A program made the translations under genes and the position numbers. A stretch of DNA of 37,839 nucleotides from Flavobacteriaceae bacterium (GTDB lineage: Bacteria; Bacteroidota; Bacteroidia; Flavobacteriales; Flavobacteriaceae), in assembly GCA_016649715.1 (NCBI GenBank), contig JAENXC010000027.1, positions 1-37,839 of the forward strand, read 5' to 3'. Shown here piece after piece: positions 24,293 to 33,833 of the stretch. The stretch's first letter is position 1; each line of letters starts with the position of its first letter. The notes under the pieces were generated by a model that was not told where the DNA came from, did not search any database, and saw only the letters and a program-made list of their open reading frames with translations.

Positions 24293-26827
24293 ATGGAATC
24301 AATGATGATTTACGCGCCAATTGCAATGGCGGTAGTAGGCTTAATCTTTATGGCCGTTAAACGTTCTTGGGTGTTGAAACAAAACCCTGGCGATGGTAAA
24401 ATGAAAGAAATAAGCGACCACATTTACGAAGGTGCTTTGGCCTTTCTAAACGCTGAATACAGGTTACTTGCCGTTTTTGTTGTTATTGTTAGCATCGCGT
24501 TGACAGCAGTGTCATTCATTGTTCCTACCACACATATATTAATTGTTATTGCATTTATATTCGGTGCATTTTTCTCTGCCTTGGCAGGAAATATGGGGAT
24601 GAAAATCGCTACAAAAACAAACGTTCGTACTACGCAAGCGGCGCGCACAAGCCTTCCAGATGCCCTAAAAATATCTTTTGGCGGTGGTACCGTAATGGGC
24701 TTAGGGGTTGCAGGCCTTGCGGTTTTAGGTCTCACTTCGTTCTTTATCATTTTCTTCCACGTTTTTATGAACGGTGTTTGGGAGCCAGCAACTATAGATG
24801 GTGTTACGAGAGCGCCACAGGAATTAATGACTATCGTGCTGGAAACTTTGGCTGGTTTTAGCCTGGGTGCTGAATCTATCGCGCTTTTCGCACGTGTTGG
24901 TGGTGGTATTTACACAAAAGCTGCCGATGTTGGTGCTGACCTTGTTGGTAAAGTTGAAGCCGGTATTCCAGAAGACGATCCGCGTAACCCAGCAACTATT
25001 GCCGATAACGTTGGCGATAACGTGGGCGACGTTGCAGGTATGGGTGCCGATTTATTCGGTAGTTATGTAGCAACGGTACTTGCCGCGATGGTTTTAGGAA
25101 ATTACGTTATAAAAGATATGGGCGGTGCCGTTAATGATGCCTTTGGCGGTATTGGTCCAATCCTATTGCCAATGGCTATTGCGGGTACAGGTATTATCAT
25201 TTCGATGATTGGTACAACGCTGGTAAAAATAAAAAGTAACGATGCGAAAGAATCCCAAGTTATGGGCGCCTTGAATATTGGTAACTGGGTTTCGATAGTT
25301 TTAGTGGCTATTTCGTGTTTTGTCCTTGTAAAATGGATGCTTCCAGAAACCATGAATATGAGTTTCTTCGGGGAAGGACTTCAAGAAATTTCTTCAATGA
25401 GAGTGTTCTATGCCACCTTGGTCGGTTTGGTTGTAGGCGCTGGAATTTCATCGGTAACAGAATACTACACTGGTTTGGGTAAAAAACCAATTCTTAAAAT
25501 AGTACAACAATCATCAACTGGTGCAGGAACCAACATTATTGCAGGTTTGGCAACGGGGATGATTTCTACTTTCCCTTCCGTATTACTTTTTGCGGGTGCT
25601 ATCTGGGCATCCTACGCTTTCGCTGGCTTTTACGGGGTTGCACTTGCTGCTTCCGCAATGATGGCTACAACCGCTATGCAACTTGCTATTGATGCTTTTG
25701 GCCCTATTAGCGATAACGCGGGTGGTATTGCCGAAATGAGCGAGCAAGATCCAATCGTGCGGGAACGTACCGATATTTTAGACTCTGTTGGTAATACAAC
25801 TGCTGCAACTGGTAAAGGTTTTGCCATCGCTTCTGCTGCCTTAACATCATTGGCACTTTTTGCTGCTTATGTAACCTTTACGGGAATTGACGGGATTAAC
25901 ATCTTTAAAGCTCCAGTTTTAGCGATGCTTTTTGTGGGAGGTATGATTCCCGTTGTGTTTTCTGCCTTGGCAATGAATGCCGTTGGTAAGGCTGCGATGC
26001 AAATGGTAAATGAAGTGAGAAGGCAGTTCCGCGAGATTCCAGGAATTATGGAAGGTACGGGTAAACCAGAATACGCTAAATGTGTTGATATTTCTACCAA
26101 AGCAGCTTTAAGGGAAATGTTGCTTCCGGGTGTGTTAACCATTGGCTTTCCTTTGGTGATTGCCTTCGTGCCGATGATTTTTGGAATGGACAATATGGAA
26201 ATCGCAGAAATGTTGGGTGGTTATATGGCAGGGGTTACCGTTAGTGGTGTACTTTGGGCTATTTTCCAAAACAACGCTGGTGGAGCTTGGGACAACGCTA
26301 AAAAATCTTTTGAGGCAGGTGTAATGATTGACGGTGAAATGACCTACAAAGGTAGCGAGGCTCACAAAGCGGCCGTTACTGGCGATACTGTTGGTGATCC
26401 TTTTAAGGATACTTCAGGACCTTCTATGAATATTTTGATCAAACTTACCTGTTTGATTGGACTCGTAATCGCACCTATCCTTGGAGGGCACACTAACGAA
26501 GTAGCTGCTAAAGAAACGTCTTCCCAAGAAGTTTACTTTATTGATGCAGAAGGGAACAAAACTATTTTGACCGAAAAGCAGGTTCAATACATTGAAACTG
26601 GAAGCACCATTGCTGAAGGTGAAGACCTAAAGGACAAAACAGAAGTTGTGGTTGAAATGTTGAAAAACGATAACAATGATCAAGTTACTGCAAATGTTAC
26701 TATCACCACTACAGTAGATGGCGTAGAAACCACCGAAACCCAATCTTTTACTGGCACAGAAGCCGAAGTTCGTTCTCAATTGAAAGATGTTGAGGGAATG
26801 AAGATTAAAATTAAGGATAAGGAATAA
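24293..26827 (+). CDS. hppA: Membrane-bound ion-translocating pyrophosphatase, K+-dependent type
   Basis: This is an 844-residue membrane protein that couples pyrophosphate hydrolysis to export of H+ and/or Na+. The substrate-binding signature [31 protein letters not shown] is present in part at about residues 227-256, and many membrane segments follow. The motif [10 protein letters not shown] (500-509) has A504 and G507 in the positions that mark K+-dependent enzymes. Whether it moves Na+, H+ or both cannot be told. After the last membrane segment (about 715-732) the protein has an extra 112-residue hydrophilic tail (733-844), rich in T, E and V, which the family usually lacks. A strong terminator follows. 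Confidence 0.95.
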   Translation: MESMMIYAPIAMAVVGLIFMAVKRSWVLKQNPGDGKMKEISDHIYEGALAFLNAEYRLLAVFVVIVSIALTAVSFIVPTTHILIVIAFIFGAFFSALAGNMGMKIATKTNVRTTQAARTSLPDALKISFGGGTVMGLGVAGLAVLGLTSFFIIFFHVFMNGVWEPATIDGVTRAPQELMTIVLETLAGFSLGAESIALFARVGGGIYTKAADVGADLVGKVEAGIPEDDPRNPATIADNVGDNVGDVAGMGADLFGSYVATVLAAMVLGNYVIKDMGGAVNDAFGGIGPILLPMAIAGTGIIISMIGTTLVKIKSNDAKESQVMGALNIGNWVSIVLVAISCFVLVKWMLPETMNMSFFGEGLQEISSMRVFYATLVGLVVGAGISSVTEYYTGLGKKPILKIVQQSSTGAGTNIIAGLATGMISTFPSVLLFAGAIWASYAFAGFYGVALAASAMMATTAMQLAIDAFGPISDNAGGIAEMSEQDPIVRERTDILDSVGNTTAATGKGFAIASAALTSLALFAAYVTFTGIDGINIFKAPVLAMLFVGGMIPVVFSALAMNAVGKAAMQMVNEVRRQFREIPGIMEGTGKPEYAKCVDISTKAALREMLLPGVLTIGFPLVIAFVPMIFGMDNMEIAEMLGGYMAGVTVSGVLWAIFQNNAGGAWDNAKKSFEAGVMIDGEMTYKGSEAHKAAVTGDTVGDPFKDTSGPSMNILIKLTCLIGLVIAPILGGHTNEVAAKETSSQEVYFIDAEGNKTILTEKQVQYIETGSTIAEGEDLKDKTEVVVEMLKNDNNDQVTANVTITTTVDGVETTETQSFTGTEAEVRSQLKDVEGMKIKIKDKE

Positions 26828-26865
26828 AAGGGGAAACCTCAAATAACAAATAACAAATAACAAAG

Positions 26866-26899
26866 CCTGCACGGTCTCTAAGATCTTGCAGGTTTTTTT
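26866..26899 (+). terminator. Intrinsic terminator of hppA
   Basis: CCTGCA (26866-26871) pairs with TGCAGG (26887-26892), followed by seven Ts, about 40 bp after the hppA stop. Confidence 0.85.
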
Positions 26900-26962
26900 A
26901 TTAAGTGCGAAAACAGTCTTTGCACAAACCGTCCTGTGTCTTGTTTCTCTTTAGTCCTGTTT

Positions 26963-27037
26963 CAAAAAGTCGTGACTCAAAAAGTCGTGACTCAAAAAGT
27001 CGTGGTTCAAACAGTCGTGCCTCAAAAAGTCCATTAA
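26963..27037. repeat. 15-bp tandem repeat
   Basis: CAAAAAGTCGTGACT occurs twice exactly, followed by three progressively changed copies, the last of which runs into the stop codon of the HigA-like gene. Related words occur at 19110-19138. Confidence 0.92.
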
Positions 27038-27390
27038 CTATTCAAAATCAAATTTGCGTCAATGTTCAATTTTTTATGAAGATTTTTGGCCAAATCTATA
27101 TTTAAACTACGTTTGCCATTCATAATCTCGCTAATACGGGATGGAGTAGTTCCTAAAATTTCAGCTAAATCTTTTTGCTTCAATTTACGCTGGTACATCC
27201 TTAATTCTATCATTTCTTTTAATGTTTCAGGTTCAAAGGGAAAATTTATTTCTTCATAAGTTGCAATTTCAGAAGAAATCTCATCGAGTTCTTTTTCCTC
27301 TTTTTTTGAAAGTGTACCTGCTTCAGTTAATTTTTTCAGCAGCATTTCCATCCTACTTTTTTTCACTTTATATTCTTTTGTTGTTAGCAT
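27034..27390 (-). CDS. HigA-like antitoxin/XRE regulator, apparently orphan
   Basis: This is a 118-residue protein from the start at 27390 (MLTTKEY); a start 9 codons earlier is open. The N-terminal 60 residues are helical (KKSRMEMLLKKLTEAGTLSKKEEKELDEISSEI in part). The C-terminal part is a helix-turn-helix (RKLKQKDLAEILGTTPSRISEIMNGKRSLNIDLAKNLHKKL in part), as in HigA antitoxins. HigA is usually preceded by the HigB toxin gene, but only a hairpin and the kinase gene lie upstream, so no toxin is visible. It may be a leftover or a stand-alone regulator. Confidence 0.75.
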   Translation of the reverse strand: MLTTKEYKVKKSRMEMLLKKLTEAGTLSKKEEKELDEISSEIATYEEINFPFEPETLKEMIELRMYQRKLKQKDLAEILGTTPSRISEIMNGKRSLNIDLAKNLHKKLNIDANLILNS

Positions 27391-27419
27391 GTTTTTAAAC
27401 GTAAGGAACTTTTTCAATA

Positions 27420-27440
27420 CCCCCTTTGGGGGTTAGGGGG
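27420..27440 (-). terminator. GC-rich hairpin after the kinase gene
   Basis: CCCCC-TTT-GGGGG (27420-27432), with another GGGGG at 27436-27440 that could compete for pairing, lies just past the stop of the leftward kinase gene. There is only a weak T run, so termination strength is uncertain. Confidence 0.5.
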
Positions 27441-27443
27441 CTT

Positions 27444-28058
27444 TTAAAACAACCCGTGAAGCTCCGCATCTATCTTGTTGATAACCTCTCCCAAATGCTC
27501 GGGATCGTCCACAAAGTTGATGTTGTCCACATCAAAAATGATGAGGTTTCCCTTGTCGTAATCGTGTATCCAAGCCTCGTAACGCTCGTTTAAGCGGCTT
27601 AGGTAATCAATGCTTATGGAGTTTTCATATTCGCGGCCGCGCTTGTGTATTTGGCCCACCAAATTTGGGATGCTGCTTCGCAAGTAGATAAGCAAATCAG
27701 GACCTTTGGTAACGCTTTCCATAAGGTCAAAAAGCGAGCGGTAGTTCTCGAAATCGCGGTTGGTCATCAATCCCATGGCGTGCAGGTTTGGCGCAAAAAT
27801 ATGTGCGTCTTCGTAAATGGTCCTGTCCTGGATCACATTTTTCCCCTTTTCGCGGATTTCAAGGATTTGCCGAAAACGACTGTTCAAAAAGTAAATTTGA
27901 AGGTTGAAGGACCAGCGTTCCATTTGGTTGTAAAAATCGTCCAAATAGGGGTTGTCCTCCACATCTTCATAGTGGGCCTGCCATTTGTAATGTTTCGCCA
28001 ATAAACGGGTAAGGGTGGTTTTTCCGGAACCTATGTTTCCTGCAATTGCAATGTGCAT
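27444..28058 (-). CDS. Deoxynucleoside kinase
   Basis: This is a 204-residue cytoplasmic enzyme that phosphorylates deoxynucleosides for nucleotide salvage. The P-loop GNIGSGKTT is at 7-15, followed by YEDVEDNPYLDDFY (substrate-binding region), the DRT motif in VIQDRTIYED, and the lid-like stretch QIHKRGREYE. The family includes deoxyadenosine and deoxyguanosine kinases; the exact substrate is not clear from the sequence. It starts 2 bp after the preceding gene's stop and is co-transcribed with it. Confidence 0.9.
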   Translation of the reverse strand: MHIAIAGNIGSGKTTLTRLLAKHYKWQAHYEDVEDNPYLDDFYNQMERWSFNLQIYFLNSRFRQILEIREKGKNVIQDRTIYEDAHIFAPNLHAMGLMTNRDFENYRSLFDLMESVTKGPDLLIYLRSSIPNLVGQIHKRGREYENSISIDYLSRLNERYEAWIHDYDKGNLIIFDVDNINFVDDPEHLGEVINKIDAELHGLF

Positions 28059-28060
28059 AG

Positions 28061-28861
28061 CTATTCTTTTGTTGGGATGGTTAGTTTAAAAGTGTGCAAA
28101 ATTTCGCCGTCATAAATATACAGGAAATCATTGGTTAGCTGCAAGTCTTTAATTTTTATTTCGGGGAGAGACAGCTTTGCGGTTTCGTGTGGAATGGCAT
28201 CATTTCGCTTTGCGAAATCTGGAATGTAGTAAAGTGAATTTTCCTTCAAAGCGACCAAATTCTCGTTCTGCTGAACTATTTTTTCATAGCCTTCCGAAGC
28301 CGTTTCATTCAGAATGCTTCCGTAAATATTGAAGGCGCGTAGATTCTTTTCGGTCAAAGTGAAGCAATAATTAAAGTTGCTGGCCTGCGAAATCAATTTC
28401 CCCGGAAAGGGTTGCGAAACCACGGTCTGCAGATTGGAACCGTAGTTGTAGAGTTCCAGTTGCTGGGTGTCCACGTTAAAAAGCCAAAGACTGTTGCTTC
28501 CCGCATTGCTGGCGGTACTCACGTTCAAAAATTGTGGCAGGTTGTTGAAATTGATGCGCTGGATTTCATTCAACTTATTGTCCAACAAAATCACCGTATT
28601 TGTATCCTGAAAAAACGCCACCACTTTCAGCGGATTTATAATATCTACCGAAGTGAGCCTCCCCAATTGCAGATCGTTGAAACGAAAATTGCCGTCCGGC
28701 CCTTTTTTGTGAAGCACTCTGTCCTTAATGAAATAGGCATTTTTATAATTGTCAAGACCAATAAAACGGTCTGCAGCCAACGGAACATCGCTGACAGAAG
28801 CGAGGCTTTGTGCGATTCCGAATTGGCAAAAGAGCAGAAAAAGTAGAAAAAAATCCTTCAT
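28061..28861 (-). CDS. Exported protein of unknown function, perhaps a beta-propeller
   Basis: This is a 266-residue protein from the start at 28861 (MKDFFLLFLLFCQFGIAQ), which gives a clean signal peptide; the longer frame to 28879 adds six residues before it. The mature part has repeating strand patterns (KNAYFIKDRVLHKKGPDG, NTVILLDNKLNEIQRI, DFLYIYDGEILHTFKL) that suggest a propeller. I know similar proteins next to the deoxynucleoside kinase in other Flavobacteria but not a function. The two genes are separated by 2 bp. Confidence 0.68.
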   Translation of the reverse strand: MKDFFLLFLLFCQFGIAQSLASVSDVPLAADRFIGLDNYKNAYFIKDRVLHKKGPDGNFRFNDLQLGRLTSVDIINPLKVVAFFQDTNTVILLDNKLNEIQRINFNNLPQFLNVSTASNAGSNSLWLFNVDTQQLELYNYGSNLQTVVSQPFPGKLISQASNFNYCFTLTEKNLRAFNIYGSILNETASEGYEKIVQQNENLVALKENSLYYIPDFAKRNDAIPHETAKLSLPEIKIKDLQLTNDFLYIYDGEILHTFKLTIPTKE

Positions 28862-28954
28862 AGCTTCGGCAAGATACAAAATGTGAAGATACTCTTAAAC
28901 AGAGATTAATGTAACAGATTATGTTTAAATTCGTCTTAATTCACGTAGCCCAAA

Positions 28955-28982
28955 TTTGTTTAAACCAATTGAATTAACTTTA
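28955..28982 (+). promoter_or_regulatory. Candidate promoter of the GLPGLI gene
   Basis: TTTG (28955-28958), a 16-bp spacer and TAACTTTA (28975-28982) resemble the Bacteroidota consensus with one mismatch and a slightly short spacer. Confidence 0.4.
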
Positions 28983-29018
28983 GACATTTCAAAGCGGGAT
29001 TCACCAAAAATTTAATTT

Positions 29019-29906
29019 ATGAAAATATATATATTTCTCTTTCTACTTCTTATTTCCATCGGAGCAAACGCCCAAAACATCAGCGGCCAAGCCTTTTACG
29101 AATCCAAAACCACGGTAGATATGGATGCCTTTGGCGGGGGTCGTGAAATGAGCGAGGAGATGAAAAAAACCGTGGCAACAATGATGAAAAGTGCCTTAGA
29201 GAAAACCTACATTCTCACCTTTAACAAAGACGAATCCATTTATAAAGAACAGGAAAAACTGGATGCTACTCCAATAAACCCAGGTTTTAAAATGATGATG
29301 AGCAGTTACACCCCGGGAGCGCAGTACAAAAACCTGAAAACGGGACAAATTGTGGAGGAAAACGAATTCTTCGGAAAACAGTTTCTGGTAACAGATTCTA
29401 TTAAAACCTTGGATTGGAAAACAACGAATGAGTCCAAACAAATTGGGCAATACATCGCTTTTAAAGCAACCGCAATAAAAAAAGTAGATCCAAACGATTA
29501 CAGTATGGCGCGCCCAAAACGCGATCGAAAAGATAAAAATGAAAAAGAAAACACCGAAGCAAAAAAAGACTCAACAAAACCTGAAGACCCGATGGATATG
29601 ATTGAAATTCCAAAGGAAATAGAGGTTACCGCTTGGTTTACGCCTCAAATCCCAGTAAGCAATGGCCCAGGCGAATATAGTGGACTTCCAGGTTTAATTT
29701 TGGAATTGAATGCCTACAGGACCACACTGCTGTGCTCCAAAATAGTGATGAACCCGAAAACGGCGGAAAAAATTGAACCCCCCACAAAAGGCAAACAAGT
29801 TACGCGTGAAGAATACACTAAAATTGTAAAGGAGAAGACAGAAGAACTTCGTGAAAATTTTAGAGGCAGAGGAGGAAACCGTGGCGGACGTGGCGGTGGA
29901 TTTTAA
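29019..29906 (+). CDS. GLPGLI family exported protein
   Basis: This is a 295-residue protein with a signal peptide (MKIYIFLFLLLISIGANAQ). The family name motif is seen as YSGLPGLILEL near residue 225-235, preceded by EIEVTAWFTPQIPVSNGPGEY. The family is found in Bacteroidota and its function is unknown. It is usually followed by a TonB-receptor-like barrel gene, as here. The C-terminus is a short glycine/arginine-rich tail (RGRGGNRGGRGGGF), which is unusual for an exported protein and could bind nucleic acid or polysaccharide. Confidence 0.9.
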   Translation: MKIYIFLFLLLISIGANAQNISGQAFYESKTTVDMDAFGGGREMSEEMKKTVATMMKSALEKTYILTFNKDESIYKEQEKLDATPINPGFKMMMSSYTPGAQYKNLKTGQIVEENEFFGKQFLVTDSIKTLDWKTTNESKQIGQYIAFKATAIKKVDPNDYSMARPKRDRKDKNEKENTEAKKDSTKPEDPMDMIEIPKEIEVTAWFTPQIPVSNGPGEYSGLPGLILELNAYRTTLLCSKIVMNPKTAEKIEPPTKGKQVTREEYTKIVKEKTEELRENFRGRGGNRGGRGGGF

Positions 29907-29995
29907 TTAGAAGTCTGGCTTTGTGAACTCTGTGAAAACCTCCGTGTCCTTTGTGGTTAAAACAGTCCTTTACCTTATTAACGTTTAAAATTTCA

Positions 29996-32755
29996 ATGAA
30001 CAAATTCATCTTTCTTTTAATTTGTGTTTTCCCTCTGTTTCTTTCCGCCCAAAGCATAAAGGTAAAAGGAACCATCAAAGACAGCATCGGCAATCCGCTG
30101 GAATTTGCCAATGTTATTGCCAGTATCAAAACTACCGGTAAAACCGAATCTTACGGCATTACCAATCACGACGGTCGCTACCAACTTGATCTTCCAAAAG
30201 GGAATACATACATTTTAAGAGCGAGTTTTCTGGGTTTCGAAACTGTGGAACAGTCCGTAAATGTTCCTTCCGATGCTGAAAATATAAATCTGGATTTTGT
30301 TTTGAACCCAAAAGAAAACCAATTGGACGATGTGGAAATTGTTTACGAAATGCCCGTTACCGTAAGGGGCGACACCATAGTTTACAACGCAGACAGTTTC
30401 ACCAACGGCGACGAACGCAAACTGGGCGACGTGATGAAAAAACTCCCCGGCGTTGAAGTAAACGATGATGGCGAAATACAAGTGGAAGGGAAAACCGTCA
30501 CCAAAGTAATGGTGGAGGGAAAAGATTTCTTTGACGGCGACAGCAAGCTCGCCACCAAAAACATTCCCGCAGACGCCGTGGACAAAGTGGAGGTTTTGAG
30601 AAACTACAACGAAGTGGACCAAATGCGCGGCCTTGGCAACGACCGAGATAATGTGGCCATAAACATCAAACTAAAAGAGGGGAAAAAGAATTTCTGGTTT
30701 GGCGAAGTTACCGCCGGCGCTGGAATTGCAGATGAATACGGCGAAGAAAACGGTCGCTATCTGGTTCATCCGAAACTTTTCTATTACAGCCCGAAATACA
30801 GCATCAATATAATTACTGATTTCAACAATATCGGAGAAGTGCCCTTCACGTTTCGGGATTATTTCAACTTCACCGGTGGGTTTAAAAATTTCAACAAAGG
30901 CGGCGGAACCAATTTAAACATTAACAATAGTGATCTTGGGTTTGCAGTTTCGCAAAACGACCGCGCAAAGGACATTCAAGCTAAATTTATTGCGGGAAAT
31001 TTCAGTTATGCCGTAAATGACAAACTGGATATCAGCGGTTTTGGAATTTTGAGCGATAACAAAACAAACATTGTAAACAACAGCATTCGCCAATATATTT
31101 TAACGGGAATTACCGAAAATACCAATGCCGAAAACGACCAACGCAACCAGTTGGCAATGCTGAAACTGAGCAGCACCTATAAACCCAACCACAATTTTGA
31201 GTTGGATTATGACGCTTTGCTGAAAACTTCAAAACAAACAGAGGATGATGCCACAATTTCAATAGTTGGAGGTAATCAAAACGATATATCCGAAGTAAAA
31301 GAAAACAAGCCGTTTTCCATCAATCAGACGGCGAACGCTTATTATACCTTAAACGACAAAAACATTTTTGCCGCCGAAGTTCAGCATTTGTACCAAAACG
31401 AAGACCCTTTTTACAATGCGGTGCAGGATTCCATTCCGTTTCGGGGAGTCTTTACGGTTATAAATCCGCTGGATCCGTTCAATAGCGATGCCGACACCTT
31501 TGATCCTTTGGAACAATCGGACCGCTACAACATCAATCAAAACAAAACCGTAAAAAGCAATAAGCTGGACGCAAAGGTTGATTATTACTACGTTCTCAAC
31601 AATTTGAGCAATCTTAATTTTACCGTGGGAACTACTTATAGCAACCAAAAATTCAACTCCAGTATTTTTCAGATTTTGGATAACGGCATTCAGAATTCTT
31701 TCACCGAAGATGATTTCAATAACGACGTGTCCTACACTTTTACAGATGCTTTTTTTGGGCTTCACTATAAACTGAAATCTGGGAAATTCATTTTCACGCC
31801 GGGCGTTACGCTTCACAATTACAATTTGAGAAATGAACAGTTGGGAACAACTGCAACCCAAAATGATTGGATGGTTTTGCCAGATATTAACGTGGTTTTG
31901 GAACTGAAGAAAAGTGAGAATCTGCGTTTCAATTATTCCATCACTTCAGAATATAGCGATGTAAACAATTATGCCCAAGCCTACGTTTTCAACAATTACA
32001 ACCGTCTTTTCCGAGGAAACCGAGAGCTGGAAAATTCACTTTCGCACAGTTATAATTTAACGTATTTCAGTTTTAATCTTTTCAACTATACAAATATTGG
32101 AGGAAATTTAAGTTACACCCGAAGAATTGATGCGATTAAAACTAACACCGAATTGGTGGGCATTAATCAAGTGAGTAGTCCAGTTAATTTTGACAGCAAT
32201 TTCCCCGATGAAACATTTTCGGCAGTGGGAAGATTTAGTAAAACGATAAAAAAAGTTCAGTTCAAAGTTGATGCAGCGGTGTTTTTGAGCAAAACGAACA
32301 ACACCATAAATAATGAAATTCGAGAGAGCCAAAGTCTTACTCAGAACTATAACGCCAGCTTTCAGAGTAATTTCAAAAGCTTTCCAAATTTTGAAGTGGG
32401 CTATCGTTTTATGAAAAATGATTACGACAACGGCGGCGTGAAACAGACTTTTTTTACGAACCGCCCGTATGCAAATGTAAACCTTCGATTTTTGAAGGAT
32501 TTCAACCTTTTTGCCGAATGGGATTATTACAAATACACCAACGATGCCAAAACGGTTGAGAACAGTTATTCCTTTTTCAACGCCAATCTGTACTACAAAC
32601 ACGGCGAAAGCCCTTGGGAATTCTCGGTGCAGGCCACGAATATTTTGGATACTAAATCAATAAACAACGACAGTTTTAACGACCAGTTCAACACAACTTC
32701 GCAATATTTTGTGATGCCGAGGATTGTGATGTTTGTGATAAAATATGATTTGTAA
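29996..32755 (+). CDS. Outer-membrane beta-barrel protein, TonB-receptor-like
   Basis: This is a 919-residue protein from the start at 29996 (MNKFIFLLICVFPLFLSAQ, a clear signal peptide). Residues about 20-110 are a carboxypeptidase-regulatory-like domain (KVKGTIKDSIGNPLEFANVIA...LGFETVEQSV), then a plug-like domain (LGDVMKKLPGVEVNDDGEIQVEG, VEVLRNYNEVDQMRGLG), then a large barrel ending in aromatic-rich strands (YFVMPRIVMFVIKYDL). It probably forms a functional pair with the GLPGLI protein 89 bp upstream. The cargo is unknown. Confidence 0.9.
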   Translation: MNKFIFLLICVFPLFLSAQSIKVKGTIKDSIGNPLEFANVIASIKTTGKTESYGITNHDGRYQLDLPKGNTYILRASFLGFETVEQSVNVPSDAENINLDFVLNPKENQLDDVEIVYEMPVTVRGDTIVYNADSFTNGDERKLGDVMKKLPGVEVNDDGEIQVEGKTVTKVMVEGKDFFDGDSKLATKNIPADAVDKVEVLRNYNEVDQMRGLGNDRDNVAINIKLKEGKKNFWFGEVTAGAGIADEYGEENGRYLVHPKLFYYSPKYSINIITDFNNIGEVPFTFRDYFNFTGGFKNFNKGGGTNLNINNSDLGFAVSQNDRAKDIQAKFIAGNFSYAVNDKLDISGFGILSDNKTNIVNNSIRQYILTGITENTNAENDQRNQLAMLKLSSTYKPNHNFELDYDALLKTSKQTEDDATISIVGGNQNDISEVKENKPFSINQTANAYYTLNDKNIFAAEVQHLYQNEDPFYNAVQDSIPFRGVFTVINPLDPFNSDADTFDPLEQSDRYNINQNKTVKSNKLDAKVDYYYVLNNLSNLNFTVGTTYSNQKFNSSIFQILDNGIQNSFTEDDFNNDVSYTFTDAFFGLHYKLKSGKFIFTPGVTLHNYNLRNEQLGTTATQNDWMVLPDINVVLELKKSENLRFNYSITSEYSDVNNYAQAYVFNNYNRLFRGNRELENSLSHSYNLTYFSFNLFNYTNIGGNLSYTRRIDAIKTNTELVGINQVSSPVNFDSNFPDETFSAVGRFSKTIKKVQFKVDAAVFLSKTNNTINNEIRESQSLTQNYNASFQSNFKSFPNFEVGYRFMKNDYDNGGVKQTFFTNRPYANVNLRFLKDFNLFAEWDYYKYTNDAKTVENSYSFFNANLYYKHGESPWEFSVQATNILDTKSINNDSFNDQFNTTSQYFVMPRIVMFVIKYDL

Positions 32756-32756
32756 C

Positions 32757-32788
32757 CGTCATTGCAGCCGAAGCGAAGCAATCTCAAT
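32757..32788. repeat. Short dispersed ATTGC/GCAAT repeat
   Basis: ATTGCAGCCGAAGCGAAGCAAT can fold as a 5-bp stem (ATTGC / GCAAT) and resembles the REP-like element containing CGAAGCGAAGCAATC that is scattered in Flavobacteria genomes. It lies right after the barrel gene stop. Confidence 0.55.
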
Positions 32789-32867
32789 AAATTTTCTTAA
32801 AGTATAATTAATGGTATATTCATTCCAGTTGAATTATGATTATTTTTGAACACCATCTTCGCAATCT

Positions 32868-32913
32868 TAAGAGTCTTATGTCTTACGTCATATAGCGAAG
32901 CGGTCTTAAGTCT
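32868..32913. repeat. GTCTTAAG word repeats, including a 23-bp unit shared with 36979-37001
   Basis: The words GTCTTATG and GTCTTACG lead to a 23-bp stretch (32891-32913, core AGCGAAGCGGTCTTAAG) that recurs without change at 36979-37001. It ends only 5 bp before the DUF4230 start codon. Confidence 0.9.
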
Positions 32914-32918
32914 ATCAC

Positions 32919-33533
32919 ATGCGAAACATCTTCCTTGGAATTGTAATTGCCTTTGTTATCGTTTTCGGCCTGCGCTATTGCGAAAACCGAAAGGATACCC
33001 GCGAACAGTTGGAAGCCAATACAGCTTTAATTCAAAAAGAATTGAAAAACGTGGGCAAACTGATTGTTACCGAAGGCAGTTACGCGCAGGTTTACACCTA
33101 TAACGACAGCAAAGATTTAATGTACGGTCTTTTTGATGCCCGAAAAAAAGCATTGGTTGTAGTGAACGCAAAGGCGAGTATTGCTTATGATTTAAGCAAA
33201 GTGAAGACTGAAGTTGACGAAACCACAAAAACCGTTACCATTACAAACATCCCGGAACCCGAACTTTCCATCAATCCAAATATTCAATATTACGATGTTA
33301 CCCAAGATTATTTGAACCAATTTACAGCTGAGGATTATAACAAAATAAAACAACGGATTGAAAAATCGCTTCGCAAGAAAATTGAAGCTTCCGAGTTGCG
33401 CACAAATGCTGGAAATAGATTGATTTCAGAACTCCAAAAAATCTATATTTTGACGAATTCCTTGGGGTGGACATTGAAATATGATGGAAACCCCATTGAA
33501 GAAGAACAAGATCTTCAAAAGTTAAAATTATAA
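32919..33533 (+). CDS. DUF4230 domain protein
   Basis: This is a 204-residue protein anchored by one N-terminal membrane segment (IFLGIVIAFVIVFGLRY, about 4-20). The rest matches DUF4230: KLIVTEGSYAQVYTYND, then KALVVVNAKASIAYDLSKVKTEVDETTKTVTITNIPEPELSINP in part, then helical DYNKIKQRIEKSLRKKIEAS. The function is unknown. Its 3' end overlaps the converging rhodanese gene by 6 bp. Confidence 0.88.
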   Translation: MRNIFLGIVIAFVIVFGLRYCENRKDTREQLEANTALIQKELKNVGKLIVTEGSYAQVYTYNDSKDLMYGLFDARKKALVVVNAKASIAYDLSKVKTEVDETTKTVTITNIPEPELSINPNIQYYDVTQDYLNQFTAEDYNKIKQRIEKSLRKKIEASELRTNAGNRLISELQKIYILTNSLGWTLKYDGNPIEEEQDLQKLKL

Positions 33534-33833
33534 TTTTCTGCTCAAACTGAACCAACCCCCGCCATTCATCGCTTCCACGCCGTTGCTTTTTAAAATTCCG
33601 GCGGCACTTGCACTTCGCATTCCACTGGCGCAACAGCAAATTACGGGTTTGTTCCACTTTTTTATTTCATTCATTTTCGAAGAAATATTCTGTAGCGGAA
33701 TACATCTTGAGCCAGGAATTGCTCCTCCGTCATATTCGCCTTTGCTGCGAACATCAACGATGATGGCTCCGCGGCTTTTAAAATCTTGAATTTTCTTTGA
33801 TTTGTTTTCGAATAAAAAGTCTAAGAGGCCCAT
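33528..33833 (-). CDS. Rhodanese-like sulfurtransferase domain protein
   Basis: This is a 101-residue single-domain protein. IIVDVRSKGEYDGGAIPGSRCIPL is the start of the rhodanese fold and CASGMRS (68-74) is the active-site loop, with C68 the likely sulfur carrier. Two more cysteines stand directly before it (CCC). Such proteins transfer sulfur or act in cyanide or redox chemistry. The gene converges on the DUF4230 gene. On the minus strand TAATTTTG (plus 33856-33863) about 25 bp upstream is a plausible -7 element. Confidence 0.9.
   Translation of the reverse strand: MGLLDFLFENKSKKIQDFKSRGAIIVDVRSKGEYDGGAIPGSRCIPLQNISSKMNEIKKWNKPVICCCASGMRSASAAGILKSNGVEAMNGGGWFSLSRKL

Noticed and set aside
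26905-27105. A plus-strand frame with SRDSK repeats as a small repetitive protein.
   Set aside because: It is the 15-bp repeat read in frame, has no conserved sequence, and runs into the antisense of the HigA-like gene.
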